A DNA stretch of 64,000 bases from Alligator mississippiensis (lineage: Eukaryota > Chordata > Crocodylia > Alligatoridae), in the NCBI RefSeq assembly GCF_030867095.1, contig NC_081832.1:59567444-59631443 (forward strand). The letters are read 5' to 3'. A program made the translations under genes and the position numbers. Shown one piece after another: positions 47,134-59,028 of this stretch. The notes beneath the pieces were generated by a model. The model ran no database searches, had not been told where the DNA came from, and saw only the letters and a list, made by a program, of their open reading frames with translations. Numbering within the stretch: the first letter of the stretch is position 1; each line of letters starts with the position of its first letter.

Positions 47134-50100
47134 CAGCTGAGGGCATGGCCTGAAGTGAAGTTTATGCATTAGTTATGCTCATCTATAATGTCACCAGTTT
47201 CCAATAAAACAGTGATACATTCCAAACTACTACATGAATAAATGCTTAACATTGGAGGGCATCAGGCAGGGGAAGTAACAAAGTGCCAGCAATGCTCCAG
47301 AGGTAAGACTCCAACACAAGCCAATGAGGAGGAGAAAAGATGAAAGATGAGAGTCACTCTCTCCTCTAAAGTTCGAAAAGCCAGAAAGATATTCCCTCAA
47401 ATGAGTTGCAAGGAAGAAAAGAGACTTTCTATCACAACGGGATGAGAAAAAGCCTATGAATGACCCCACAAAAAGGAAAGTGGTATTCACAATACCGTCA
47501 CGTCATTTAGAAATCTATCCCAAACCAGAAATGGACAGTAGTTTAGATGGCTATAATCCTATGAGGCAGTAGAGCTTTGCTTATCTATCCCTGACAAGTA
47601 AGCTAGCATTTTCCATTTTACACTATTTGTAGTTTGCCCTGCCAAGAAAAATATTTTTTAAAGTGAGTGTGTGTGTGCGTGCATGCAGGAGCACATGTGC
47701 ACGAGTGAAATGAGGGAATAAAAAACTTAAAATACTTTTGCTGCTTCTGAGCTTGGCACAAACAAGACTACTTGAAAAGCTAATTAAACGAGCACAAAGA
47801 GAAAGAGAGAGCAGAAAAAAAAAATCACTCATCAGCAAATGTGATTTGCACATTTTTGCCCTAGAGTAAAATGCAGCCTTGGGGAGAGGGGAAAAAAGAG
47901 GAGAGAAGTAATCAGGACAAAAGAAACAAAACAAAATTCAAATGCTTTTCATGCAGAAAAGAAAAAAAGGGGGGAGTAGGATTGAAAATCAGCTTCAGGG
48001 TTGTACTTGGGAGTGCTGCACTTCCAAGTGGGTGTGAGCTCACGTGATATCTGAGTTCCTTCTTGACTTCTGCTTGCTTGCTCTCACCACTTCCAACTTT
48101 GCTAAACTGAACTGGGTGAAAAGTATTTTTCTTTATTGGCATGAGTCCTCTAAGCGAGAGCCATTTCACCAGTTTTGTCTGCTGAAGATAGCAACGCTGG
48201 ATTTTCCTAATGGAGCTGACTATTGGTCTTATCCAGATGACAGAAGCTCTGAATAACGGGTTCTTTCCTACTATATGGCCCACCCTTCTCTGACAGAAAC
48301 AGCTACTGATTCTGACCTACTTCTTTTTTTTGGTTGTTGTTTGTTTCTTTCTTTTCTTTCAAGGAAAAACTCCTTCAGGAGAGAGAGTATTCAACTTACC
48401 AGAACTCACCACTGCACCAAACAGATAAAGACCTTCTCTAGGGCCAGAAGTGCACTCTACCAAAAGTCATTATTGTATATTTTGAACAAGAAATTAAACA
48501 CTTATAAAATTATATGCAAGTAGGCAAACCAAATACCCTTTAAAATTACACTCGCAGCTTATCAACAACAAGTTATGAAGTCATGCCTTAGTCTTAAAAA
48601 CCCTGTCCCCAAGTCACTGCTCCAGCTAGGTCACTCAAATGTAGTCCAGTAGCAAAACCAGACCATCAGCTTGGAGGATGATGCCCCACAGAAATATTGC
48701 AGCACATGAGGGTCCATCACAAAATTACTAACATGGCTCTGTGGCAACTTCCTTTTGGACCTGGTGGACAGGGCATTCTGGAGGTGAGGCTGGAGCGTGC
48801 CATTTTTGTCTGTTCTCAGTGAGCAGATGGCCATTAGCAAGTCACCATTTCCAGAGAACAAAGCAGCTCTGAGGCTGCTTTATCTTATGGTGGAAGCCAC
48901 ACATTTTTGTAGGAAGTGCAAAGCTGCCTGAAGTCACCATTGCCCCCATTGCTTTCCTACATCAAACATAGGAATGGAAGAAGAGGAAAGCCTTCATCTA
49001 TTTTTATTGATTCTATTCTGAAGAACAGAAGGGAAAATGAAATAACCAACATATTTGAGAAAGAAGTGTTTGGAAATGTTCAGACACTTACTGTTTCTAG
49101 ATACAGAACTTTAGCAGATGACATTTCTACCTCAGCCGGAGGCTGGGATTTCAAAGATGCCTACAGGAGCCAAGTATACCAAACCCACTGAAATTCAGTA
49201 GGAGCTGGGCCCCTTTGGTGTTTCGTAAGTCCTAGTTTTAATGCTGAGGACATTTTTCAAAGTCTCACATTGCACTACTGAGATCCTTCAGAAATAATTT
49301 CTGTCATTCCTACAATCTCAACCAAACCAGCTTTAAAATCATCTTCTTAAGGTGGTAATTGCTTTAACTCACAGAGCTTCCAGGTGGAAACAAGGGATTT
49401 ATTCCACAACTCACAGCTCTTTCATGATTTGCACACATAGTAGAAGACCTGCTAGAGCCAAGGAGCATCTTTGAAGATGATAGATTTTGACTGCCCCTGG
49501 ATAACACAACTCCTCCAGGAACTGTGGTTCTGGGGCTCGCTTGACCACAGGTACTTCCAGTGCTTTCCCTAATAGAGTATCCACTCCATATAAGGGAAAA
49601 CAGTGCAAGTCAATGCATCATGAGTCCCTATTAAATGGCAATACTTTTATGGTGACCTGGAGACAAATCCCAAGGAGCCAAGTTGGCCCTGAACCCCTCC
49701 CCATTTATTCAATCCCAATAAGTTGGAACGCTGTACTGTAGAGCTCTCATCTACTTCTTCAGGGGAGGCAGGAAGAGGAAGGACTGATAAAGAAGTAAAA
49801 CTCTGTCTCCTGTGTACTTCAGTGAAGTGAAAGGCCCAGGGATTTAGCCCATGCTCCCTTTAAAGCAGCCGAGGAAAATTCTTCCTTCTCTCTTTGACAT
49901 TTCAGCATATTGCAAATGTAACAAAAAGCAAAAGATTGTCTCTCACATACAGATCCTGGCCAAATACTAACAAAGATGCAAAGCCAACAACTTCATAGAC
50001 AAAGGATAGAACCTGCATCTTCAGAGTTAGAAAAAGTCAAAATGTTCAAGCTAAAGAGCACATTTTCTTACTAGAAACAGCATATTCTATAAAGTAACTG

Positions 50101-51092
50101 AAGCATTGATGGAAGTTTGAAAAACAAGTTTGAAAATACAAGGTATTTTATAGGAAAAGGGACTAGCATTTACATTTTATTTTGAAGGCTTAAGTAGTAT
50201 GTAATTGATGCCCAGGCTTTGTATGCTCCTTAGCACAGAGGTGAATTTTATACATGCACATATGCACACACTCGCACACACACTTAAAAAACTGATTAAA
50301 ACTTCCTATCAAATACCCAGTATGTTCCTGATCTTGTCTTACTCCAAACGATCATTAATTGGGCAGCAACCTCATGTGTTTGAGCAAAACTTTGGGGCAG
50401 TTTTCTACCTTCTCTTTTGTTCCTTTCTGGTGGTTATTACCATAAAAAAAAAAGCTGGCTAGAACAGCGCTAGAGGACAGTCAGACCCATGGACCCAGTG
50501 GATGGTAAGCAATCCACTGGCTTTGATGGGCTTGTTTGAATACTGCTGATCGTTTCAGCCAAAATATCCTCTGTAAACTTCTGTTTATAGAATTTGCTGT
50601 TATTCAAAAAGTTAATTGCTGGGATATGAAGCTGAGGTAGCACATCTGATTGCTGCTGTCCTCTGAGCTGAGATTATCAAGAGACAACTGAGTGAAAGAG
50701 TCTTAATAACAATCCAACATGGACCATTTCCCTAGACCTTCAATTTCTTGCTAAATATTACTGGTTTTTTCTATTTAATGAAAGCAGCCCTAGAGGTCAA
50801 GAAATTCCTAATTGACACCCACATACAGAATGACACATTCAGCTGTGCTCCCAGCTATTTCCTGCAGAGTGAGCTTTCTGGGGCAAAGGTTCTGTGGGGA
50901 GTTCTGTTCACTGCAAAGAAGTGATGCTATTTTAAGGCCCAGTTCTGCAAGTGGAGGGGAAAATCTCAAAACAGCCCTTTTAATATCAATATAGTATTGA
51001 TTACAGCCCCATTTTAACTTTCAGGTGAAATTGTGTAAAGGAAGAAATCATTTTAGGATTTATTTTTAGGGCTTGAATGTGAATGTCTTCTA
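47134..51092. other. AT-rich unique-looking sequence
   Basis: About 4 kb with no recognised gene or repeat. The 123-codon minus frame at 47912-48283 and others lack domains. Confidence 0.5.
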
Positions 51093-51490
51093 GGCTAGGG
51101 AAGACATTCAAAAAGCCTGAGCCTGAATTGATTCAATCTTTGCAGGTTAGTCTAACCTGGCTAGGTTGAACAAGTCTGTAACTGGACAGACATTTTCTCT
51201 GGACCAAGGAAACTCGGTCACATCCCTGCAGTGACTCAGGCTAGAAGCTGGGGGTGTTTGAGCAGCCCTCCCTTCCCATCCATAGAGCTGAGCTGAGGGG
51301 GGCGTGGCCAGGCCCTGGCAGGACTCTATGATTAGGGAGGGGTTCCCCTCCCTCCCCCCCCCCGAACCAGCCCAGCGGGGAATGTTTATCACCCCTAACT
51401 CAGTGTTTATCACCCCAATAAAAAAACAACAGAAGGACATTACCAGCTACCTGTTGATTCTGACTTTGTCCCATGTACCACAGCTGGGAG
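51093..51490. mobile_element. partial copy of the 46-/56-kb TIR family
   Basis: It begins GGCTAGGGAAGACATTCAAA and continues with 'aaagcctgagcctgaattga' and 'tctttgcaggttagtctaac', matching 46388-46434. The middle has 'tgcagtgactcaggctagaagc', matching 46506-46527. The expected opposite end is not recognisable before the hAT-like end at 51499. Confidence 0.6.
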
Positions 51491-51498
51491 GTAGCCAG

Positions 51499-52045
51499 TA
51501 GGGCTGTGCAAAATGGTTGTTTCATTTCTGTTTCAGGTTCACCCATTTTGGAGGGACAGTGATTCATTTTGGTGTTTCGGATCACTATTCTGTTTCAATT
51601 TGGCTGAATCTGTTTCAGAGTTTCGACGCTGTTTCAGTGCTGATTCATAGATTCGGATTGGCCAGGGAGAGGTAGGCACAGTCAGGTGGCTGCAGGTTCT
51701 CCCATGGTTCCTCTGTCTATGCCTGCCTCTCCCTGGGCGGGGGGAGCTGTGGGAGAAGCCCCCATAGCTGCCCAGCCCAGCCCCAGCCTTTGCCTAGCCC
51801 CAGCCTCCCAGCACTTAAAAAAATAAAATAAAATAAAATTCCCACACTCACCAACTGTAGCAGTGGCTATCAGGGCCTCTGAGGGCTAGTGGCAGAGCTC
51901 CCTCACCCCACAGCGTGAGGCAGTGAGAGGCAGTAGGACGCTGCATGATGTCTGGGAGCTGGGGCCTCTGGGTCTGAGTGGTGCCAGGCTCTGGCCACAG
52001 CTCCCAGACAGCACACGGTGCCCTGCTGAACCGTGCTGAACCCAT
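51499..52045. mobile_element. left part of a TAGGGCTGTGC hAT-like element
   Basis: It begins TAGGGCTGTGCAAAATGG, sharing the first 14 bases with the left end of the element at 37844. The subterminal 'gattcatagattcgg' zone and the C-rich core with 'ctcaccaactg' and 'gcagtgg' also resemble that element. The matching right end and a second target duplication were not found, so the copy may be truncated or interrupted near 52045. Confidence 0.6.
51817..51840. repeat. (AAAAT)n simple repeat
   Basis: Four to five aaaat units within the hAT-like element. Confidence 0.85.
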
Positions 52046-53110
52046 GCGATGCAACAGCTGTCATGCGGGTGCCAAGCGAGGGTGTGAAGCCTGCATTTTG
52101 CAGGTCTGGCAAGACTTTGGAGGGAGACCCTCCGAAGTGAATAAAAGGAGCCATGTGCCCAGTACATGAGAGATGCGTCAGGGGATGACAAAGGAAGAAG
52201 GGGCTAAGAAGAGCTGGTGAAGAGCTGCCCAGCAGGTAAAGCAGTGCCCAGAAGAGCTACTCCCCACACTGGGACCAACGTCTCAGCCCCATCGGTGGGT
52301 GGAGTGGCACATAGGGCTCAGACCTTGGGGCTGCTTGTAGCAGTCCAGGTCTGCATTCCCTGGCAGGTGGCCAGGGAACGGTGCATGGATCGGTGCACAG
52401 AACCCAGAGCCTGGGAGCTGCTCAAGGTGGCTCGGGTCTGTAATCCCAGCCGGCAGCCAGGGAGTGGTGAATGGATTGGTGCACAGAGCCCAGACCCTGG
52501 GAGCCTCGGCTCGGGTCTGCAACCCTGGCATGCGGCCAGGAGTGCGGTGGAAAGATCGCTGAACAGAGGCTCCAAGAGCAGACTGGGACTCTGGGAGCTG
52601 CTTCAAGGTGGCTCGGGTCCCCAACCCTGGCACACGGCCAGGCTACCAACGTGGCAGCACCCCCCAGTGGGTCCAGGAGCTGATCAAGCCCCGGTGTCAC
52701 ATGAGGTGGCCTGGGCTTCCAACCCCTGCCATAAGGAGTGAGGCAAACAGTGCATGGGTCAGTGCACAGGGCCATGAGCAGGCCTCAGGATGGGAAAGAG
52801 CCCCAGGCAGTGGCCAACCACTGTGCCAGGAGAGGCGCCCATCCCACAGAGCTGGAGCAGCCCTGCATCACCAGGGGGTCATGACATTGGGAACAAGGGT
52901 GTCCCACAAGGGAGGGAGCCCTCAGGAGGGAGCCCGAAGAGGCCCTTGTGAGGTAGGGGGTCCCATCCCAGCCCACAAGGGGTTGGTGGAGCCTGGAGTA
53001 TCATCTCATTTTCCCCTAGCAGAGTTACAGCAAGGCTTCCCCTCATTGAATGGGGAGACCCTAGCATAGTAGTATCTTCAGCACCCAGAAAGGTGAAAGG
53101 GCGCCTCATA
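52046..53110. repeat. GC-rich block with an 80-100 bp minisatellite
   Basis: The phrase 'ggtggctcgggtctg' and variants recur at about 52345, 52431, 52510, 52612 and 52711, giving units of 79-102 bp. Each unit continues with a 'ccctggca...ggccag' part and usually a 'tgcatggat.ggtgcacag' part. The 174- and 153-codon + frames through it are repeat-driven. What the block belongs to is unknown; the 53110-53400 flank is AT-rich and may be part of the same unclassified element. Confidence 0.6.
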
Positions 53111-53400
53111 TTTTGTCATTTGCACTGTATATTTTGTCATTTGAGGTTTCGCTGTTATATGAGTGCAGGTGTAGTTTTATCTTTGATTTCCACTGCATAC
53201 ATGACAACGTTCTTTCATGGACTGTAAATAGTTTATTGTATTTATCCCTGTTGATGTGGTGTATTTACCTGTGTTTGCCTATACTTACTTCTTCCAGATT
53301 TGTTACTTACTGTGTGGGTTGAAGCTCTATAAGAGGTATAAGTCACGTATATAATATAGTCCTGTACCATTGAATAAGTGATTACTTATCTGGAGATATG

Positions 53401-53438
<38 letters not shown>

Positions 53439-53476
53439 ATATAACTTTATTTTATTAATTAATATACCCGTATATA
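53111..53476. other. AT-rich flank with a TA/TG microsatellite
   Basis: The microsatellite lies at 53399-53438. No gene is recognised. Confidence 0.6.
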
Positions 53477-54943
53477 TGTAACCCAGGTGGCGGCCCAATA
53501 GTTACCGCCCCTGCCCAAATATCAGGGATGGTGTGGTGAGAGTGGGGCAGGGCTTCTGGCCAGCACCAATTTACTTTCCAGCTGGCCACTGCTCCCCACA
53601 GAGCAGCCCATGGTCCCAAGAAGGTCTAACACTTAACTGATTGAAGTACTTACACTTTATTTACAAAACAAGAATAATAGGAAAGGTTATTTACAAGTGA
53701 ACTTTAATAGTATAACCAGAATCACAAGACAAACCAGGATGCATTAGTCAACCCTTGACTCAAGAACCACAGGTAGCTTAACTGGCAGCTTTTAGCCACT
53801 GCTGAGATGCTATAGCAAGGAAGCAGGGTGCTCACTTCCAGCAGCTCCAACAGGCTTCCCAATAAGCAGAAGCCTTATGGTCTGCAGCAATCAAATTGTA
53901 TCAAACCCCAAACCCCACAAAGAGGCTGAAGGGTGACACTCTGTGGCAGCCAAAAGGCAAGCAACAGAGTAGGCTCCTGCAGCAATCAGCATCACCCAAG
54001 CACAAAGCTCAGGGACTCCATCCAATGACAATCAGCTGCAGAATAAAGGACAGGACTGAGTCCCCTCTGGGGCAGGCAGTGGCAGAGGGTCAGCAGCACA
54101 GGCACCTCCCAGGGGTTGTTGCTCCAAACCCCTGCTCCAGATGACTGGCCGAGTGCCCCACATGCCCCGTGGCTCACTAATCCCGGTCTGAGAGCCAGCC
54201 TGCGCCCCAAGCTCCCAGGGACCCTCATCCTGGCGCTCTGCCACTCCTCAGGATCCCAGTGCCTTGCCTGCTGCTGTCCCACTTCCCCAGGGAAGGTGAA
54301 GGGTTTTCTCAACTCACCGGCCCAGCTCCCTGCTCCGGACAAGGATGCACCTACGCTCCTGGCCGCTGCTTTTTCCCCGCAGTGGAGTGGTGGACTGACT
54401 GCCACCCCTAGCCTCCAGGATGCCTGGCATGTCCAGCACACTGCGATGGGGCCTTGGGGCACCAGCTCACTGCTCCAAGCCCTGGCCGCGGCTCCCTCTC
54501 TGCTGCAGGGCTGGAGGCACAGCCAACTTTCTGCTGCCTTCTTCTCCCAGGGCCTTCAAGGCTCTTCAGAGGGGTCTCTCTGCTCCCTCGGCTGGGTCAG
54601 CTCACCCCAGCTCTTCTTAGGCCTCCCACATCACTCCCCGGAGTCACTGTCAGCAGCTCCCACATGCCTGTTCGGCTGCTGCTTTTATCCCCTCCGGCCA
54701 TCCCTCCCTGGCTTGCAAACCGGCCAACCAGGGCTCAGGGTGGCAGGCCCCCAACTCTGGCCATCCCCCTTCCATGCGAATGAGGGGATTGAAAACCCCT
54801 TCTCTAGACTGGCTTCTCCTTTTCCACGGGGCAGGGCTCCCCTGCTCCACGCTTGGGGTCGCTTAGAGGTCACCAGCACTGTTTCTAGCCAAGGGTAAGT
54901 ATCTCAAGCCAATCTGGTGAGCCCACACTGGCAGTCTGTTACA
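53477..54943 (-). mobile_element. solo LTR of an endogenous retrovirus-like element (1.47 kb)
   Basis: On the minus strand it begins TGTAACAGACTGCC and ends GGGTTACA, with TG...CA termini. The flanking 4-mers are both tata (53473-53476 and 54944-54947), consistent with a 4-bp duplication, though the AT-rich site makes this weaker than at 20473. A minus-strand AATAAA lies near 53655-53660, towards the LTR 3' end. No internal retroviral genes adjoin it. The end motifs (TGTAACCC on the + left edge and a GGTGAGCC block near the right edge) are shared with 20473-21908. The 260-codon frame inside is compositional. Confidence 0.7.
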
Positions 54944-54947
54944 TATA

Positions 54948-55549
54948 GTTTAGCAGTTGGGTCCTGGCATGACTCTATGGGGAACTGAGAGGAACCTGTG
55001 TGCGGTTGGTACTTCCCTCCCACAGCACCTCTGCCTGCTGACAATCCCCTTCAATTAGGAGAAGGGGGATACATACCCTGTGTATTCCTGGACTACATCT
55101 AAAAAGATTAATAGTCCTTGAGGTAAATTGCTGTCTGAAGCCATTTTTGAGCATTTAGTTTGTCCAGACTTCTATGATAAAGGCTATGTGATAGCTTGAA
55201 TAAACTTTGTTTGTCTGCCAGAAACCTAAATGAGCAGGGATTTTGAAAAAACAGAAATATAGCACAGAGCATATGTAGGTGGTGGGATAAATGTTATTAA
55301 CTGTGAATAACTGTGAGTAACATCTTATCTCCTTTTGTATACTTAAATCTTGAAATGCAAAGGATGTGACATGGCTGGAATGTGTAGAGATGAAACTACA
55401 CTTGTATGTGATCATTTTAAAACATATTGATTTGAAGGTACGGGCTTGTGAAAATACTGACTTTAAGCTCTAGCTAAGTGCAGTAAGTTTTAAAGGAACA
55501 GGTTTCCTTTCTGTTTGATATAATACATTCTATTCCCAAAATGCAATAG
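54948..55549. other. AT-rich spacer
   Basis: No gene or repeat is recognised. Confidence 0.5.
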
Positions 55550-55915
55550 ATTCATAGATTCATAGATGTTAGGGTCGGAAGGGACCTCAATAGATCATCG
55601 AGTCCAACCCCCTGCATAGGCAGGAAAGCGTGCTGGGTCTAGATGACCCCAGCTAGATGCTCATCTAACCTCCTCTTGAAGACCCCCAGGGTAGGGGAGA
55701 GCACCACCTCCCTCGGGAGCCCATTCCAGACCTTGGCCACTCGAACTGTGAAGAAGTTCTTCCTAATGTCCAGTCTAAATCTGCTCTCTGCTAGCTTGTG
55801 GCCATTATTTCTTGTAACCCCCGGGGGCGCCTTGGTGAATAAATACTCACCAATTCCCTTCTGTGCCCCCGTGATGAACTTTCACCAATTCCCTTCTGTG
55901 CCCCCGTGATGAACA
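55550..55915 (-). repeat. CR1 retrotransposon, 3' end (minus)
   Basis: The left edge 'ttcatagattcatagatg' is the CR1 terminal short repeat in reverse. The following blocks 'ggtcggaagggacctcaata', 'gatcatcgagtccaacccc', 'ctcctcttgaagaccccc' and 'tgtgaagaagttcttcct' are the reverse complement of a CR1 3' UTR and RT tail. It is little diverged, and carries a 35-bp tandem duplication at its 5' edge. Confidence 0.92.
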
Positions 55916-55917
55916 AT
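55848..55917. repeat. 35-bp tandem duplication at the CR1 edge
   Basis: The unit starting caccaattcccttctgtgcc is present at 55848 and again at 55883. The copies are almost identical, so the duplication is recent. Confidence 0.85.
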
Positions 55918-56069
55918 GGGCCAACCTCCTTCCCCGTCACTCCCAAGTAGGCCCAAGCCCCAAAAAGAAAACTGCCACTAGAGACTTTGCTAATACTTTA
56001 GAGGGAAGGCTAACTCTGATGCTACCAGTAAAGCTGACGGTATGAGACCATAAGATAGATATACAGTTT

Positions 56070-57031
56070 GGCTTAGTACAGACATTACACATAAACTAGT
56101 ATAAGCGATCAGAAACTGGTCTAAACTTGTAACAGAACAAAAGTTCAGTGCACACAGACTAATTTAAAAAGGGTGGAACGTAGTCTAAGATAGACCTGGA
56201 TGGATGGAGTACCAGCTTTAAATTGGTTTAGGTTAGACCAGTCTATTGAACTTCTGCACCAGATCCCCTCCCAACTCAAGTTAGGTCGCAGTCCTTTGGC
56301 ATCCCTGGTGCTCTTATGGGTCCCCTGCCAGCCCCATGCACAGGGCAAGTGGGCTAGCTGCAGCCCATGCTTGTCTGCTCTGGCCAAGCACCGGGCTGGC
56401 CCCACCCCTGGGCTGTTGCAGAGCTCAAGCAGCAAAGCCTCTGTTCCCCAGCCCTGCATCTTGCCTGTGCCTGCCCTCCAGGCTGGGTGGGGGGAAGTGG
56501 AGGCACCTGCCTGCACCCCATCCTGCCTCCAGCCAGCATAGCTGGAGGGGGCATCTGACAGAGACTTTCCCCTTTCCCCATTGCCTGGCCTGCCTTGCCC
56601 AGGGCAGCTTCTTTCTAGTTGTCAGTTTTGGCGGGGACAACGATGAAGGGAAGCAGAGGCCTCTGCCCCACAGCCACTCCCCTCCCCAAGCTGTGCTGGT
56701 TCAGGGGAAGACCAGGATGGGAGCCTCTGCTTTCTCCCCCACCCCCACCCCCTGCTGCTGCACGGCTCTTATCTGGCTACCCTTACCAGCCAAGTCACTG
56801 ACAGCTGGCTGCTGGCAGGGGAGCAGGCCTGGGGAGAGAGGCCATGCTGGGAGGTGTGTGGGAGCACCCCCCACCTTCTGGCCTCAGTCAATAGAAACAC
56901 CTGCATGCGCCTCCTCCACTGGAGGGTGAATGTTTGTTCTGTTCACTCCCAATTCAATCTACACAGTTTGGAGAAACCCTCATAGGTTGGATCAATTCCA
57001 CCTCAGGCTTTTTGAATACCCGTAGCTAGCC
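56070..57031. mobile_element. TIR element, most complete copy of its family (962 bp)
   Basis: The left end GGCTTAGTACAGACATTACA and the right end reverse complemented GGCTAGCTACGGGTATTCAA are weak inverted repeats. The left arm (56070-56240) matches 20402-20470, 46990-47133 (reversed) and 63720-63790. The right arm (56930-57031) matches 22318-22424. The centre is GC-rich, with non-coding frames of up to 197 codons. No transposase and no clear target duplication are seen, so the superfamily is open. Confidence 0.65.
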
Positions 57032-57894
57032 TATATGTGAGGTTTAGGAAATATGAATACCATTTTTGGACAACTCGTCAAACCCAGGTCTTCAGCATAT
57101 CTCTTTTGGCTTCAGTGGGACCAATCATGAAGTTAAATGCCATCCAATTTGGGTAGAAGTTATGAGAACCTAATCCTAAGGGCTCAGTTGTGGTTTGAGT
57201 TGCTCAAAGTGGGGGTAATATTTTGATCAGTAGCATATTACTACCACATCATGCAAGCTGAGGGCCCAAAGGGAATTATGCCATGACTGCCTTCCTGAAC
57301 TGCTCCTAAATAATAAATCTTCCATGACACAGGGAAGAAAACAAATTCTAAAGATCCTGTTGCTCGTTGTAATCCTCATCTTCTGGCCAAAATCCACCTC
57401 AGGCAATTATAGCAATCGCTATGCTTTCCACCAGAGCGGTACCTCAGTGAGGCATGAAGGAATCCTCACCATAGTGATGCTTAAACAAGTAATTCTTTGA
57501 GAAGCCTGGTTAAAACTCATAAGGCGCAAAAGAATTGGTAAGCATTTTAGTTATTATTTATTATAAATAGTGGGTGTTGCATTTTCATGTGCCAAGTGTT
57601 ACATAATGGGAACCCGTGAGGATGTACATGAGGCAGAAATATCAAATAGACTTGTATTGCAAAAATATAAGACTGGGAAAGCTGCTTCCACTCCAGAAAT
57701 AGGAGAATGTGGTATTTCTAATGCAGTGTACTTGAAATGTGATTGGGTAATAGTCTCCTGCAGTAAAATAACTGTCAAGTAGAAGCCAAGTAGTTCTTTC
57801 TCACAGCAGGAGATGTCTCTCCAGTCAAAACATTCAGTTTTGTGATGATATTGCTGTTATGCTTAATGATTTATTAGTTTTAAAAAGCTAAATG
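57032..57894. other. unique-looking spacer
   Basis: No gene is recognised. A 70-codon frame at 57570-57782 has no recognisable domain. Confidence 0.5.
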
Positions 57895-57905
57895 GAAATG
57901 TAAGC

Positions 57906-58628
57906 ATGAGAAAAACATGCAGACAACAGGAAAACTGGACTGACTGTATGGGTAAGGAGGAACTTACCCTTCTGCCAGCTGACACCAAGCCAGACATAGT
58001 GGGGCTCACAGAAACATGGTGGGACCCAATGCATGACTGGGTGGTGAATATCAAGGGCTATAGGCTGTATAAAAGGGACAGAACAGGGAGGAAAGGTGGG
58101 GATGTGGCGCTCTACATCAAGGAGGAATACACATCCTCATCTAGTGGCACAAGGTCAGATGAGGGGCACATTGAAGTGCTCTGGGTTAGAATACAAGGGA
58201 GTCGAGGGGAAAGGGACTTAACGGTGGGGGTCTACTACAGGCCATCCAACCAAGGGGAAAAGCTAAACCGGGAATTCTTAAGTCAGCTCACGGAGATAGT
58301 TAGGTCAAAGGATGTGGTCATCATGGGTGACCTGAGCTTTCCAGGCATCTGCTGGGAAGAGCAGTCAGCCAGGTCTGACCGCTCACGTAGGTTCCTAGCC
58401 GAGATACAGGACCTCCATCTAACGCAGGAGGTGCACAGCCCCACCAGGGGAGACGCCTTGTTCGATCTGGTGCTGGCCACGGGCGATGACCTGGTGAAGG
58501 GTCTGCGGGTGCTTGACCACCTGGGCGACAGCGATCATCGCCTGCTGGAATTCACCATCCAGCGCAAGTTGGCAGAAGCCTACAGCAAGGCAGCAGCCCT
58601 GGACTTCAGGAGGGCGGATTTCAATTAG
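57906..58628 (+). pseudogene. CR1 endonuclease domain, partial
   Basis: 240 codons of the apurinic/apyrimidinic-like endonuclease (EEP fold) that nicks the target DNA for target-primed reverse transcription. Visible motifs are GLTETWWD with the catalytic glutamate at residue 36, GVYYRPSNQ near residues 108-116, GDLSFP at 141-146 and GDSDH at 207-211. Family members normally have D-x-N in the third motif; here residue 144 is serine, so the metal-binding/catalytic asparagine seems lost. The N-terminal strand of the domain is missing and a stop at 58626 separates it from the RT. The start methionine is only the first in the open frame, not a native start. Confidence 0.85.
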
Positions 58629-59028
58629 GTAAGAAGAATAGTTGGGGAGGCACTGAGGTCCCAGAGGGGAGGAGAGTCGGTGTCCAAGAAGAGTACTGGG
58701 GTCAAACGAGTTCCTTAAGGAGACAATCCTCCAAGCCCAAAGGGAGGTAATCCCAACAAGGATCAAAGGGGGCAACAGGGCGCAAAAGCCCCCATGGCTT
58801 ACCAAAAGCATCTGGGAACGTCTCCTAGCTAAAAAGGAAATGTACACCCAATGGAAGGGAGGGGCCATCACCAGGGAGGACTATACCTTGGTTGCTCAGG
58901 GCTGCAGGGGGGCGGTCAGGAAGACCAAGGCGGAGATGGAACTGAGACTAGCTACCTGGATCAAGGAACAAGATGTCCTTTTTTAAATACATAGGGGGAA
59001 AAAGAAGGTACTGGGCAACATCAGGCCT
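58629..59028 (+). pseudogene. CR1 linker between endonuclease and RT, frameshifted
   Basis: The sequence still resembles the CR1 linker in more than one frame (for example the words encoding PPWLTK-like and FFKYIGGK-like stretches), but stops and frame changes break it. A change in the purine run near 59000 (gggggaaaaagaagg) separates the FFKYIGG frame from the RT frame. Confidence 0.7.

Noticed and set aside
52217..53069. 174- and 153-codon frames
   Set aside because: They run through an imperfect 80-100 bp tandem repeat, which explains their length and repetitive residues.
54116..54898. 260-codon open frame on the + strand
   Set aside because: It is antisense within a solo LTR, GC-rich and without a domain.
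58419..58871. 150-codon minus-strand frame
   Set aside because: It is the antisense of the + strand CR1 endonuclease and linker.
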